Source: a virus. Taken from it: a stretch of DNA of 64,000 nt. The stretch is from positions 1 to 64,000 of the IMG/VR virus record IMGVR_UViG_3300033148_005058; one strand, given 5' to 3'. The notes under the pieces were generated by a model. It did no database searches. It was not told where the DNA came from and was given only the letters and a program-made list of their open reading frames with translations. Positions 9,151 through 17,625 of the stretch are shown here, piece after piece. Made by a program: the position numbers and the translations under genes. Position 1 is the stretch's first letter, and each line of letters opens with the position of its first letter.

Positions 9151-12100
9151 ATGGCTTATAACATTCTTGTCCAAGGTGGCTATCCACGTTGGGTATTCCG
9201 AATGTCTGGCTTTTCAACTACTATCCTACAATCCTTTGCACTTGCTAGCGTCAAAGGGCTTGATTGGGATGGCACTTACCTTTACTGCGCCTACAGCTAT
9301 GGAGCAACAGATAAGATAATACGATACAATGGATTCTCAAGCAGCATCAATTCCAGTGTTAATGCCCCTTCTAGTTCACCTAATGGAGTTGCCTGGACAT
9401 CAAACAATATCCTTAGTTCTGATAGGATGAATCAAACGCTCTATCAGCATAACGGATTCTCAAGTAGCCTTTTAGACTATATTGCCGCCCCGGGGGCTAT
9501 TCCTGCAGGTATTGATGCAGCAGATACTAATACGCTAAGCGTAGATAGCAATGTTAGCTCCCCCAAACATTTTAGACACTATCTTTTTTCTACCTCTATT
9601 ATTGATAGCTACACCACTCCAGGACCTTTTCCTACTGGTATAAGTTGGCACGGAAATAATGTAATAAGCGCCGATATGGAGAATGATTTAGTCTATGAAC
9701 ATATAGGCTTTTCCAGTAGCATTGCAGGTTCATTTCTTTATCCAGGATCGAGAGATTATAATGGCCCAGCAGGAGTCTGTACAGAACCCACAGGACCCCC
9801 AGTCAATCCTGACCCCTTTGAGGGAGCTCTAACTTTTGCAGGAGCTCTCTTTGGTAAGAAGACTCGCTATGCAACGCTGGAAGGGACACTGACTTTTGTT
9901 GGAGATGCTGGCAACACATATCCATGGAATCCAGGAAAACCTTGGGACCCTGGAGATCCTGGTTATGACCCCAGTGATCCAGACAAACCTCAATCAAAAG
10001 GCGGAACCACCTGGTACAGGTATCCATTGGGTACAATGTCTTTCTATGGGCTATTCGGCTCAGATGAGACAGGGTTCAAAAAAGAGCTAGAAGGAACTCT
10101 TAGGTTATATGGGGTATTGGGAACTAGAAGATCGGATTACACTCCGTCGCCGCCCCCTCCTGACTGGCCGCCAGACCCGCCTCATCCGCCTGAATCCGGC
10201 ATTACATTTCGCAGGTCGCGGAGAGGTTATCTGAGCTTTGTAGGGGAATTAGATTCAGAGCAACAATGGCCTAGAGGTAAATTTGATAAGGGAACAATTA
10301 CCGATACTTTCACTATAACTGACACACCAATATCAGGAGGGCCTTCTGGTAGAATAGCACTCTCCCGAGAGCATCCGCACAGGGGGAAATACTACCTCGC
10401 GGTACACAATCCAAAGAAGCTCTTTTGGGGAGAAGTGGATAGCGTTACCCCCGATGTGGATGGAACAGAGATAAAATATATAAACTCAGGCGGAGATCGG
10501 ACAGCTTGTTATCATGGCATAACAGTCAAAGTTTATACCAGCGCTGGTGTGTATAAAGGAAAGGTTAGATTGCGCCCCGGCATGGATGACACAACTTTAC
10601 CTGTGGCAGAACAGGATGATCTTGACTGGGCAGTTGGAGACCTATTTGAGATATACGATGTATTCGAGCTGTGGTCCAAATTTCCTAGAGTTATAGTTGA
10701 CCCAGGAGATCCTGAAGCACTCATTTGGTATCGCGATTGGGATATTACACCGGCTGATGCAGCAATGCCGATGCAAACCGCACATACTAGGTGTGTACCA
10801 ATTATAGGGCCACCAACCTGTGCTTTTTTAGAGGACGGGACGGCTTCAGTCTACTTTACCGCAAAAGATAGCTACAACATCAATCCGCTAACACCGCCTG
10901 CTTGGTGGTATTGGAGATTTTGGGATAATAGTGTGTTGGGCTGGGACTCTTCTGTTTTAGAAACTCCGGGCTACTTTACCTGGGATGCTCCAGGAGTTTA
11001 CCGTGTAGATTGTCAAGTAGAGACGGGCATACCTACCTGGCTTATGTACCCTGCCTTTCGATATATTCACATATTTGAACGCACAGGCGAGAACGCACCC
11101 TACACAAACTTCAAAGTGGAAAACCTGAGCGGTAGCGTAGCTGAGGGCGGTTGGGTAGCCGAATTTGAAGTCTATACAGACTCTCCTATAGCCGACTTTC
11201 CTGAAGGTGCTCAGGTTATTCTATTCGCAGAGGAGGAATTGGGTGGATTTGATTTCGGGTCTGAGGAGCCTCTCGATTATCGCTCTGAAGTAAAATATGT
11301 TGGATACATTGTAGCAGGTAGTGTGTCTAAGGAACCTGGATCTAGAGTTGTACGCTTTCAAACTGCTGGACTCCAAAGGCTAATGAAGAATCGAGATAAC
11401 TTTAGTTTGGCTTTAGATTATGCTGACATAACAACAGCAGACACTTGGGTCAAACAAGATGTACTCTCACCAAACTATGCTTTCATGAACTTGCTCTTGT
11501 GGAACAGTACACTAATGAGCATTACTGATGTATTCCTGCCTGCTTACTACTATGATACCTGGCCAAGTATTTCACACAAGATCTCAGAGCACTTAGTAAA
11601 ATATCAAGATTTTCCCCGAGGAACTCTTTGGAGCCAAATAAATGCCCTTGCCAAAGATGTCTTTGCCCATATCATCGTAGACAGATTCGGGAGAGTATCC
11701 ATTGCAAACGATCCGCAATATACCATTGAGGCGGATATGTGGGCAGATCTCCCTGTGCCCTATACGTTCGGGGCAGAGGATTGGAAGGCTCCCCTAACAT
11801 TAGAATTTGTAGACGAGCCAACAACTAGTGTAGTTTGTGTTGAGGGAGTGGCCTACGACGGAGCGACGGCTACACCAGTTATAGGTTACTACCCGGGTGA
11901 ATTACCTACATACCGAGGGCGGGTAGAAACGCGGAGCGGCTGCGTCCTCGCGAGCCAAGACGAAGCAGAGTTTCTAGCACAACGCCTATTCTCGAAGAGA
12001 AACAATACTTATCCTGCTGTAACCTTCCAGTGTTTAGGTAACTATAGCTTTCTTGACCTAGTAGACTTTGGCGGAGTCCAGTTAAGTTTGGAAGCAGCCA

Positions 12101-12246
12101 GCACCCGTTACGGATTGGCCTGGGAAGATAAGCGATTTTTTGTTACAGGTATCCATCATGAGGTTGACTTTGAAACGGGCCTTCTGAGCACCGAGCTCCA
12201 ACTGGAAGCCTTTGCTACCCTTAGACGGCCTGACAAGGGAACATAA
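9151..12246 (+). CDS. tail tip / baseplate hub protein with N-terminal beta-repeats
   Basis: A 1031-residue mosaic protein. Residues about 1-215 hold four or five copies of a GFSSSI...WDGxN-type repeat of about 41 residues, also found in the 56481-57566 gene. Residues 220-330 have GxLTFxG repeats and a Pro-rich linker. Residues about 545-640 look like a PKD/Ig-type domain (CAFLEDGTASVYFTA ... FTWDAPGVYRVDCQV). The last 380 residues resemble hub or late-control proteins (LWSQINALAKDVFAHIIVDRFG). It probably caps the tail and contacts the host surface. The mosaic suggests repeated domain gain. Confidence 0.7.
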   Translation: MAYNILVQGGYPRWVFRMSGFSTTILQSFALASVKGLDWDGTYLYCAYSYGATDKIIRYNGFSSSINSSVNAPSSSPNGVAWTSNNILSSDRMNQTLYQHNGFSSSLLDYIAAPGAIPAGIDAADTNTLSVDSNVSSPKHFRHYLFSTSIIDSYTTPGPFPTGISWHGNNVISADMENDLVYEHIGFSSSIAGSFLYPGSRDYNGPAGVCTEPTGPPVNPDPFEGALTFAGALFGKKTRYATLEGTLTFVGDAGNTYPWNPGKPWDPGDPGYDPSDPDKPQSKGGTTWYRYPLGTMSFYGLFGSDETGFKKELEGTLRLYGVLGTRRSDYTPSPPPPDWPPDPPHPPESGITFRRSRRGYLSFVGELDSEQQWPRGKFDKGTITDTFTITDTPISGGPSGRIALSREHPHRGKYYLAVHNPKKLFWGEVDSVTPDVDGTEIKYINSGGDRTACYHGITVKVYTSAGVYKGKVRLRPGMDDTTLPVAEQDDLDWAVGDLFEIYDVFELWSKFPRVIVDPGDPEALIWYRDWDITPADAAMPMQTAHTRCVPIIGPPTCAFLEDGTASVYFTAKDSYNINPLTPPAWWYWRFWDNSVLGWDSSVLETPGYFTWDAPGVYRVDCQVETGIPTWLMYPAFRYIHIFERTGENAPYTNFKVENLSGSVAEGGWVAEFEVYTDSPIADFPEGAQVILFAEEELGGFDFGSEEPLDYRSEVKYVGYIVAGSVSKEPGSRVVRFQTAGLQRLMKNRDNFSLALDYADITTADTWVKQDVLSPNYAFMNLLLWNSTLMSITDVFLPAYYYDTWPSISHKISEHLVKYQDFPRGTLWSQINALAKDVFAHIIVDRFGRVSIANDPQYTIEADMWADLPVPYTFGAEDWKAPLTLEFVDEPTTSVVCVEGVAYDGATATPVIGYYPGELPTYRGRVETRSGCVLASQDEAEFLAQRLFSKRNNTYPAVTFQCLGNYSFLDLVDFGGVQLSLEAASTRYGLAWEDKRFFVTGIHHEVDFETGLLSTELQLEAFATLRRPDKGT

Positions 12247-12248
12247 TT

Positions 12249-14192
12249 ATGCCTTCTTTAGTATCCCTAAAAGCTAGGGCAGCACGTAGTCTAGCAGCAT
12301 TGTTTGACAATGTAGAGCCTGCGCATCGCTTTGTGCCTGGAACATTGGGAGATGCAATAGGAGTAGTGGATGTACCAGGCAGAACTGGCTATGCCTATGT
12401 TAGATTGCTTGGAGACCCCACTCGAACAGTACGAGCCCGCAATATGGGTGTTCCTTCTGTAGCAGATACTTCTGTTTGGGTGGAGATAGTAAGAAGCCCA
12501 GGGGATAGGGTGGACTATCGCCTATCATTAGAAACAGATTGGGAACCCCCTGTGCCTGCTGCACACGACACACTCTCTGCTCAGCACAGTGACACATTAG
12601 CGGCGGGAGTCTCACAAGGCTCAATCGTTGTAGGCAACGGTACTCCCAAGTGGGCAGAGCTTACAATTGGAGCTGCAGATCGCTATTTAGGTTCAGACGG
12701 TACAGACGCGGCTTGGGCACAAGTGGATCATGCGCAACTGAGCGGCGTGACCTCTGATCAACATCATAACGCTATCACACTTCACGCAACGCTAGCGGCT
12801 AACTTGCTAGGCTTATCTACACAAGAGCTGACCCTAGACAACCAAGACGCCAATCTAATCTTTGCAGGGCCTAATGCCGGAGGGACTGCTGCACCTACAT
12901 TCCGGTCATTGGTTGCTGCCGATATCCCTGCCCACGATATACTGTCTGCTCAGCATGGAGACACACTAGCTGCTGGTGTCTCGCGGGGGAGCATTATCGT
13001 TGGTAACGCAACACCTAAATGGGCGGAATTGACCATTGGAGCTGCAAATACACATCTTGAATCAGATGGTGCAGACATTGCCTGGCAAGCTAATATCACA
13101 ATGGCGGATGGAGCTACTATTGGGCAAGCTGCTGGGCCGCTAATTGCATTTGATGACACGAATAACTACCTGGAGATCACAGGCTGTAACGTCGGCATTG
13201 GGACAACGAGGCCGATTACCCTACTACATCTATACGGAGGAGCTGGAGGAGGAGCAACTGCTTGGGTTAATGCTGAATTGGTGATAGAAGATAATAGTGA
13301 TGTTGCAATTGAATTAATCTCACCGTCTACATCAAGTGGACAAATTAGATTTTCAGACAATGTAAGCGCTACTGGTTTAATAGCTTATCGTCATGGAACT
13401 AGTCCATTTATGGACTTTTGGGTAGATGGAACGGAAAAAGTCAGAATTGATGGAAACGGCAACGTCGGCATCGGTGTTACAGATCCAGATACTAAGTTAG
13501 AAGTCTTTGGTTCTACCGGATTAAAGATAAGTTTTGATGCTACAGACAATACTACTTTGGTAACAGATACTAATGGGGATTTAACTATTACTCCTAGTGG
13601 AGATATGCTCTATCTGGCAGGGAAACTCAATCTTGCGTCAGAAGCTCTACTAGGTTCGCCAGAAGCAGGTACACTTGAGTTTTACAATAATAAGTTTTAC
13701 ATAACCAATGAAGCAACGCAAAAAGCAATAGATAGAACTTCCGATGTTGCGATAGAAACGGTAACAGTAACCAATACAACCGTAGAAACTACACTTTGGA
13801 CTGCTGAGATGGCGGCAAACAGCTTAGAAGTAGGTAATGTATTCAGGTTTTTAGCAGATGGCATTGTTTCAAGTGCTAGTGCTTCTGATACCGTCACCAT
13901 AAGAGTAAGAGTAGGAGGAGATGTCAAAATGACCTTAGTAAGCGAAGCAAAAAAGTTAGAAGACGACCATTGGCATTTAGAAGCCAATGCTACACAAAGG
14001 ACATTAGGGGTATCTGGGAGTAGGGCAATGCACATGGATTTAGTAATTGGAGACTATTCAACTGAGATTATTGCGATTGGGACAATAGATACTACAGCTA
14101 ATATGGATGTTACAGTTACAGCTCAATGGAATGCAGCAAAGGCGGGGAATACGATAAGTTTATACCAGGGATTTATGGGTTTTAGGAACTAA
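12249..14192 (+). CDS. tail fibre / receptor-binding protein
   Basis: A 647-residue protein directly after the tip protein. It contains a duplicated segment (HDTLSAQHxDTLAAGVSxGS, about residues 99 and 230) and two VGIGxTxP motifs typical of trimeric beta-helical fibre shafts. A C-terminal domain (about residues 510-647) is rich in Thr/Val strands and ends with a GNTISLYQGFMGFRN-like tip. Proteins of this design form elongated trimers that bind the host. No chaperone or endosialidase domain is visible. Confidence 0.75.
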   Translation: MPSLVSLKARAARSLAALFDNVEPAHRFVPGTLGDAIGVVDVPGRTGYAYVRLLGDPTRTVRARNMGVPSVADTSVWVEIVRSPGDRVDYRLSLETDWEPPVPAAHDTLSAQHSDTLAAGVSQGSIVVGNGTPKWAELTIGAADRYLGSDGTDAAWAQVDHAQLSGVTSDQHHNAITLHATLAANLLGLSTQELTLDNQDANLIFAGPNAGGTAAPTFRSLVAADIPAHDILSAQHGDTLAAGVSRGSIIVGNATPKWAELTIGAANTHLESDGADIAWQANITMADGATIGQAAGPLIAFDDTNNYLEITGCNVGIGTTRPITLLHLYGGAGGGATAWVNAELVIEDNSDVAIELISPSTSSGQIRFSDNVSATGLIAYRHGTSPFMDFWVDGTEKVRIDGNGNVGIGVTDPDTKLEVFGSTGLKISFDATDNTTLVTDTNGDLTITPSGDMLYLAGKLNLASEALLGSPEAGTLEFYNNKFYITNEATQKAIDRTSDVAIETVTVTNTTVETTLWTAEMAANSLEVGNVFRFLADGIVSSASASDTVTIRVRVGGDVKMTLVSEAKKLEDDHWHLEANATQRTLGVSGSRAMHMDLVIGDYSTEIIAIGTIDTTANMDVTVTAQWNAAKAGNTISLYQGFMGFRN

Positions 14193-14207
14193 GGAAGGGA
14201 AATAATT

Positions 14208-14438
14208 ATGGAAATCGACAAAAACGAAAAATACACTTACGAGTCAGATGAAACAAAAGATCCTAAAGACAGAGTGATAGTAAGAACAGTTGATGTTCCA
14301 ACGGAAGAGAGATTTACTATCAATGACCTGGAGGCTAAGATTCTGCGAATTGAGGCCCAAAAGGCTAGTCTTGATGAGGAGATAGCAAAAATCCAAGAGA
14401 AAATAGACGAAGCAACAGTGGCACTAATAACGAAATAA
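14208..14438 (+). CDS. small coiled-coil protein
   Basis: A 76-residue, highly charged protein with a good AAGGAAGGGAAA ribosome site. Residues 35-70 form a predicted coiled coil with regular Leu/Ile spacing (LEAKILRIEAQKASLDEEI). It lies between the fibre gene and the lysis region. A structural accessory or fibre-assembly role is possible, but no family was recognised. Confidence 0.6.
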   Translation: MEIDKNEKYTYESDETKDPKDRVIVRTVDVPTEERFTINDLEAKILRIEAQKASLDEEIAKIQEKIDEATVALITK

Positions 14439-14482
14439 GCCCGCTTTTAGCGGCATTACAATCAGACATAGGGGGACTAAAA

Positions 14483-14821
14483 GTGGAAGTCACGTTGACA
14501 GCAGGAGAATGGATTTCGATTGCGAATCTCTTTGATAGCGCTCCAGCACCAGTTAGCGCTCGTGCCAGACGCCGACAAGATCGGCTTTACGATCTGTTAT
14601 GGGATTGGCGAGAGGAGTTAAAAACAGGTGATACGGATATAGACGTTATGCACGATTTGCCACAAAGTTATGTGCTATTGATGCGTGGCTACCTTGCTGA
14701 TCGACCCGCAAGGAAGTATCATCAGGCCGGATGGAAACAGATTGTTCGGCCTTTATTGCTCAAATTGGGTTGGGAAGATTCAGATGCGGATATTGAAGAC
14801 GAAGATGAAGATCTAATATAG
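14483..14821 (+). CDS. conserved hypothetical protein with acidic C-terminus
   Basis: A 112-residue protein starting at GTG after AGGGGGAC. The body is helical with several Trp residues (LYDLLWDWREEL), and the last about 16 residues are almost all acidic (DSDADIEDEDEDLI). It shows no signal peptide or membrane segment. It lies between fibre and lysis genes. Function unknown. Confidence 0.6.
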   Translation: MEVTLTAGEWISIANLFDSAPAPVSARARRRQDRLYDLLWDWREELKTGDTDIDVMHDLPQSYVLLMRGYLADRPARKYHQAGWKQIVRPLLLKLGWEDSDADIEDEDEDLI

Positions 14822-14841
14822 AGTATAATGGAGAGGCGTAA

Positions 14842-15789
14842 ATGAAACGCTCTTGGGCTATCTTCTGTGGAATCCTTCTGATCCTAACGCTCTTTGGGGT
14901 TTGGCTCCTGGCCTGGTGGGATTTCTTTGAACCGCCTCAAACAATGGCAGTGCAGGCACAAGCACAAGTGAACACGCTCTGCGCAGTCAAGCTAGATCCC
15001 CCTGTGCCTGGCGTTCGCCTGTGTTGGCAAAATCGCTGCTGGACAACAGATACACAGGGGGGCTGGAAACATGGGATCACAGTAAAGGAGGGCCAGTGGT
15101 ATGAGTTCGTTATCGAGAGTGGGGGGCCTATTCACTTTGTAGGAATAAAGGGTCCGAGCAACGCCGTCGTCGGCTTGGTGAATACTCACAGAGTGCGTTT
15201 CAAGTTCAACTCAACACCTAAGGCAGCTTCTGGTCCTTTTATACTTTATGTAGCTTCAGCAGACCCAACAGCAACTTTGGAGCCAAGTCCCACTTTGACG
15301 CCAACCGAGACTAAGCCACCTCCAACAGCAGGACCATCTCCAACAAATACAGTAATTGAGCCGCCGACACCCGATTGGCCCCCTGTGCCGCATCCACCAG
15401 CAACGCTGGATCCAAATGAGCGGCCACCGTGGCTACTGCTACGACAACTTGAGCAGCGCTGTCTGGAGGAGAAGCGCACAAACTTTCCGAACCTTGATGA
15501 AATCGAGGAGTATGCCATATACTGGGCTGCCACCACTCATCGGGGTCAGGTGGCTATATGGGTCAAAGGCTACAGCCCGCTAGGAGCCAAGAACTGGTTT
15601 ATCCCTGCGGGGATGCCGGAGACAGGCGTCTTTCATATGCAGTATGAAGGGGATTCGGTGGAGTGTATGGCGTTCTCCAACTTGTTCGTATTCGAGATTA
15701 AGTCCAGCGGGCGAATCTTCGTAGCTCAGTGGGGCGGATATATTCTTGCAGAATGCTATCCAGGGACGGCTTGGGAGGTGCCTAAGTGA
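14842..15789 (+). CDS. membrane-anchored exported protein with Pro/Thr-rich linker
   Basis: A 315-residue protein. Residues 5-27 form one hydrophobic segment after a Lys/Arg start, so an uncleaved signal anchor or signal peptide is likely. A beta domain with paired Cys (CAVKL, CWQNRC) follows. A Thr/Pro linker (about residues 140-195) leads to a C-terminal domain with further Cys residues. It ends by overlapping the lysin start. Such linkers are frequent in Chloroflexota surface proteins, which is weak host evidence. A role at the cell surface, in lysis or in superinfection exclusion is possible but not shown. Confidence 0.6.
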   Translation: MKRSWAIFCGILLILTLFGVWLLAWWDFFEPPQTMAVQAQAQVNTLCAVKLDPPVPGVRLCWQNRCWTTDTQGGWKHGITVKEGQWYEFVIESGGPIHFVGIKGPSNAVVGLVNTHRVRFKFNSTPKAASGPFILYVASADPTATLEPSPTLTPTETKPPPTAGPSPTNTVIEPPTPDWPPVPHPPATLDPNERPPWLLLRQLEQRCLEEKRTNFPNLDEIEEYAIYWAATTHRGQVAIWVKGYSPLGAKNWFIPAGMPETGVFHMQYEGDSVECMAFSNLFVFEIKSSGRIFVAQWGGYILAECYPGTAWEVPK

Positions 15790-16799
15790 GTAATAGTAAG
15801 CTAGCTTTTCAGGCGCAGCAATTCCAAGGGTGGATGAAAACTGTGTTCTTGTCTAGCGGAGCAGAATGGTGCCTTCTGATCGAAGCGCCTGAAGAGGATC
15901 CGTTCGATGGAAACTTGAACGTTTTGGCTAGAGCTCCCTTGCCTGGCGGAGACAGTGAGGAATTTCAGTACATCCTAAAGGGGCGGCGAGGCGCTGAGGA
16001 GTATTTTGAACGTCTAGTAGGGACCTACAATGCCAGGCGGTATGTGAAAGTCTGGCAGGGGCCGAATGAGTCTCCCGTAGGAGAGCATACTTTCCGGCTA
16101 ATGCTTGTAGAATTTACAATTCGATGGACTGAATTGATGCACAAACATGGACTGCAATGTGGCGTAGGGGCTTTCAGTGTTGGCTGGCCCCATAATGATC
16201 CTTCCCATGTTGCTGAATTAGCTCCGATGTTTCTAGACGCTAATTACATTATTGCCCATGAGTATAGTGCTCCAACAATGATGGATCGAGCTGGCTATCA
16301 TTGTTTACGTTATCGGTGGCTGTATGATACGATCAAATCAGTAGCGGGTTTTGATCCTCCTCCGTTGTTGCTAGGAGAAATAGGAATAGACGGTGGAGTC
16401 GCCCCTATCCACAAAGCTAGAACAGGCTGGAAAACATATTGCCATGGAGATTTTGGGCAATATATAGAGCAACTTAAATGGTATGACAGTGAACTTCAAA
16501 AAGATCCTTATGTGATTGCAGGATTCATATTTGTTTCAGGGGCTCGGCAGTTGTGGCTTGATTATAACATAGCAGAAGCAAATGCTATTGAGCTGGCAAA
16601 ATATATAAAAGGAACACATCCAGAGCCCCTACCAGAAAATGAGCGGGGAACCCTGCCCTACCTAATTGAAAAATTGCGTTGGTGGCTCGAAGAAATGCAG
16701 CGGGCGTATGAGCAAAAAGACTTAGGTCGTGCAAACAGGCTTCGTTTGTCTATAATTAAATTAGCCTATTATGCTGAAACTGTAGCAAAGGAGCTTTAA
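15786..16799 (+). CDS. TIM-barrel glycoside hydrolase-like protein, probable endolysin
   Basis: A 337-residue protein. The barrel region contains a VWQGPNES motif (about residues 93-100) and a later LLGEIGIDGG motif (about residues 195-204). These resemble the acid/base Glu (NE) and nucleophile Glu strands of clan GH-A glycosidases. A helical C-terminal tail (residues 280-337) follows. It is immediately upstream of an XhlA-like protein and a holin, so a cell-wall lytic role is likely. GTG or ATG alternatives were not needed: the GTGAGTAAT start overlaps the previous stop. The Asn-Glu-Ser (rather than Asn-Glu-Pro) variant is unusual. Confidence 0.65.
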   Translation: MSNSKLAFQAQQFQGWMKTVFLSSGAEWCLLIEAPEEDPFDGNLNVLARAPLPGGDSEEFQYILKGRRGAEEYFERLVGTYNARRYVKVWQGPNESPVGEHTFRLMLVEFTIRWTELMHKHGLQCGVGAFSVGWPHNDPSHVAELAPMFLDANYIIAHEYSAPTMMDRAGYHCLRYRWLYDTIKSVAGFDPPPLLLGEIGIDGGVAPIHKARTGWKTYCHGDFGQYIEQLKWYDSELQKDPYVIAGFIFVSGARQLWLDYNIAEANAIELAKYIKGTHPEPLPENERGTLPYLIEKLRWWLEEMQRAYEQKDLGRANRLRLSIIKLAYYAETVAKEL

Positions 16800-16803
16800 T
16801 ATC

Positions 16804-17205
16804 ATGGCAGACTCAGATCCGCTTCGCATTAGCAATGGTGCTCATGGTACAAAACTGATTATCAAAACAGCAATGCACGTAGAGCATATCCTAACGTCTC
16901 TGAAGGAACTGCGGACGCAAAGTAGGGAGGATCATGATTTGCTGATACGCTTGGAACAATCCTATATTACACAGGCGGAACAATGGGACGAGATCAAACT
17001 ACGCCTCGGCTCAAGAGCTGGCAATGAAGAATTGCAACGAGCTTTTGAAGCGATAGCAGAGCTTACAAAGTTGGTTAAAACAAATACTGAGAGTATACAA
17101 GATAACCGCAAAACAATTTGGAAGTATGTGGCAACAGCGTCTGGCAGCGTGGTAGGCGTTACTGCCGTTGTTGCCAAAATTGGAAGTGCAGTTGGTTGGT
17201 GGTAG
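16804..17205 (+). CDS. XhlA-like holin-associated protein
   Basis: A 133-residue protein with an extended helical, coiled-coil body (residues 20-105) and one C-terminal membrane segment (residues about 108-130, YVATASGSVVGVTAVVAKIG). This is the layout of hemolysin XhlA / holin-associated proteins, which work with a partner holin to release the lysin. A GGAGC site lies upstream of the ATG. It sits between lysin and holin genes. Confidence 0.7.
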   Translation: MADSDPLRISNGAHGTKLIIKTAMHVEHILTSLKELRTQSREDHDLLIRLEQSYITQAEQWDEIKLRLGSRAGNEELQRAFEAIAELTKLVKTNTESIQDNRKTIWKYVATASGSVVGVTAVVAKIGSAVGWW

Positions 17206-17238
17206 AGGGGGACTGTTAGTATAGATAGGAGGATTGAG

Positions 17239-17514
17239 ATGGAAGACTTTATGGTGTTTGGCGTTGCAGGGTCTCTAGTCGTAAAACGAGTTGTGAACTG
17301 GCTAAAGAGGCTTGGGTTGTCTACAACTAAGGCGCTCTTTGCGGCGTTCATCGTTGCTATTGTACTTCTAGGCTGCAATGAGCTTGCTGCAATGTATCCT
17401 GCATTTCTAGTCTGGTATGAGCGTGTGTGGAACGTTCTGTTCTATGCACTCGTCGCGGCAGAGATCTACGACACTCAAAAAGGTGTCGGAGTAACGGGAT
17501 ATAAATGGTGGTAG
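17239..17514 (+). CDS. holin
   Basis: A 91-residue membrane protein with hydrophobic segments at about residues 5-18, 31-55 and 62-76 and charged ends. It is the last gene of the rightward late operon and follows lysin and XhlA-like genes. Size and layout fit a small holin that forms inner-membrane lesions at lysis. It has an AGGAGG ribosome site eight bases before the ATG. Topology could be class I or II. Confidence 0.7.
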   Translation: MEDFMVFGVAGSLVVKRVVNWLKRLGLSTTKALFAAFIVAIVLLGCNELAAMYPAFLVWYERVWNVLFYALVAAEIYDTQKGVGVTGYKWW

Positions 17515-17519
17515 GAGTA

Positions 17520-17625
17520 CGCAGGGTTTACCAAACCCTGTTTGCTTGCGGTAAGATAAAGTCCCCCCATCTTGCCGCGTAAGAGAGGGGAGAGTTATGA
17601 GCTCTCTCCTTTCTTCGATTAAAGA
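17520..17625. terminator. bidirectional terminator between converging operons
   Basis: Three hairpins lie in about 100 bases where the rightward late operon meets the leftward replication operon. They are AGGGTTT/AAACCCT (about 17523-17540), GCGGTAAGAT/ATCTTGCCGC (about 17548-17578) and a longer imperfect stem AAGAGAGGGGAGAG/CTCTCTCCTTTCTT (about 17581-17615) followed by a T-rich stretch. The last reaches the 3' end of the helicase gene. Together they can stop transcription from both sides. Confidence 0.7.
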
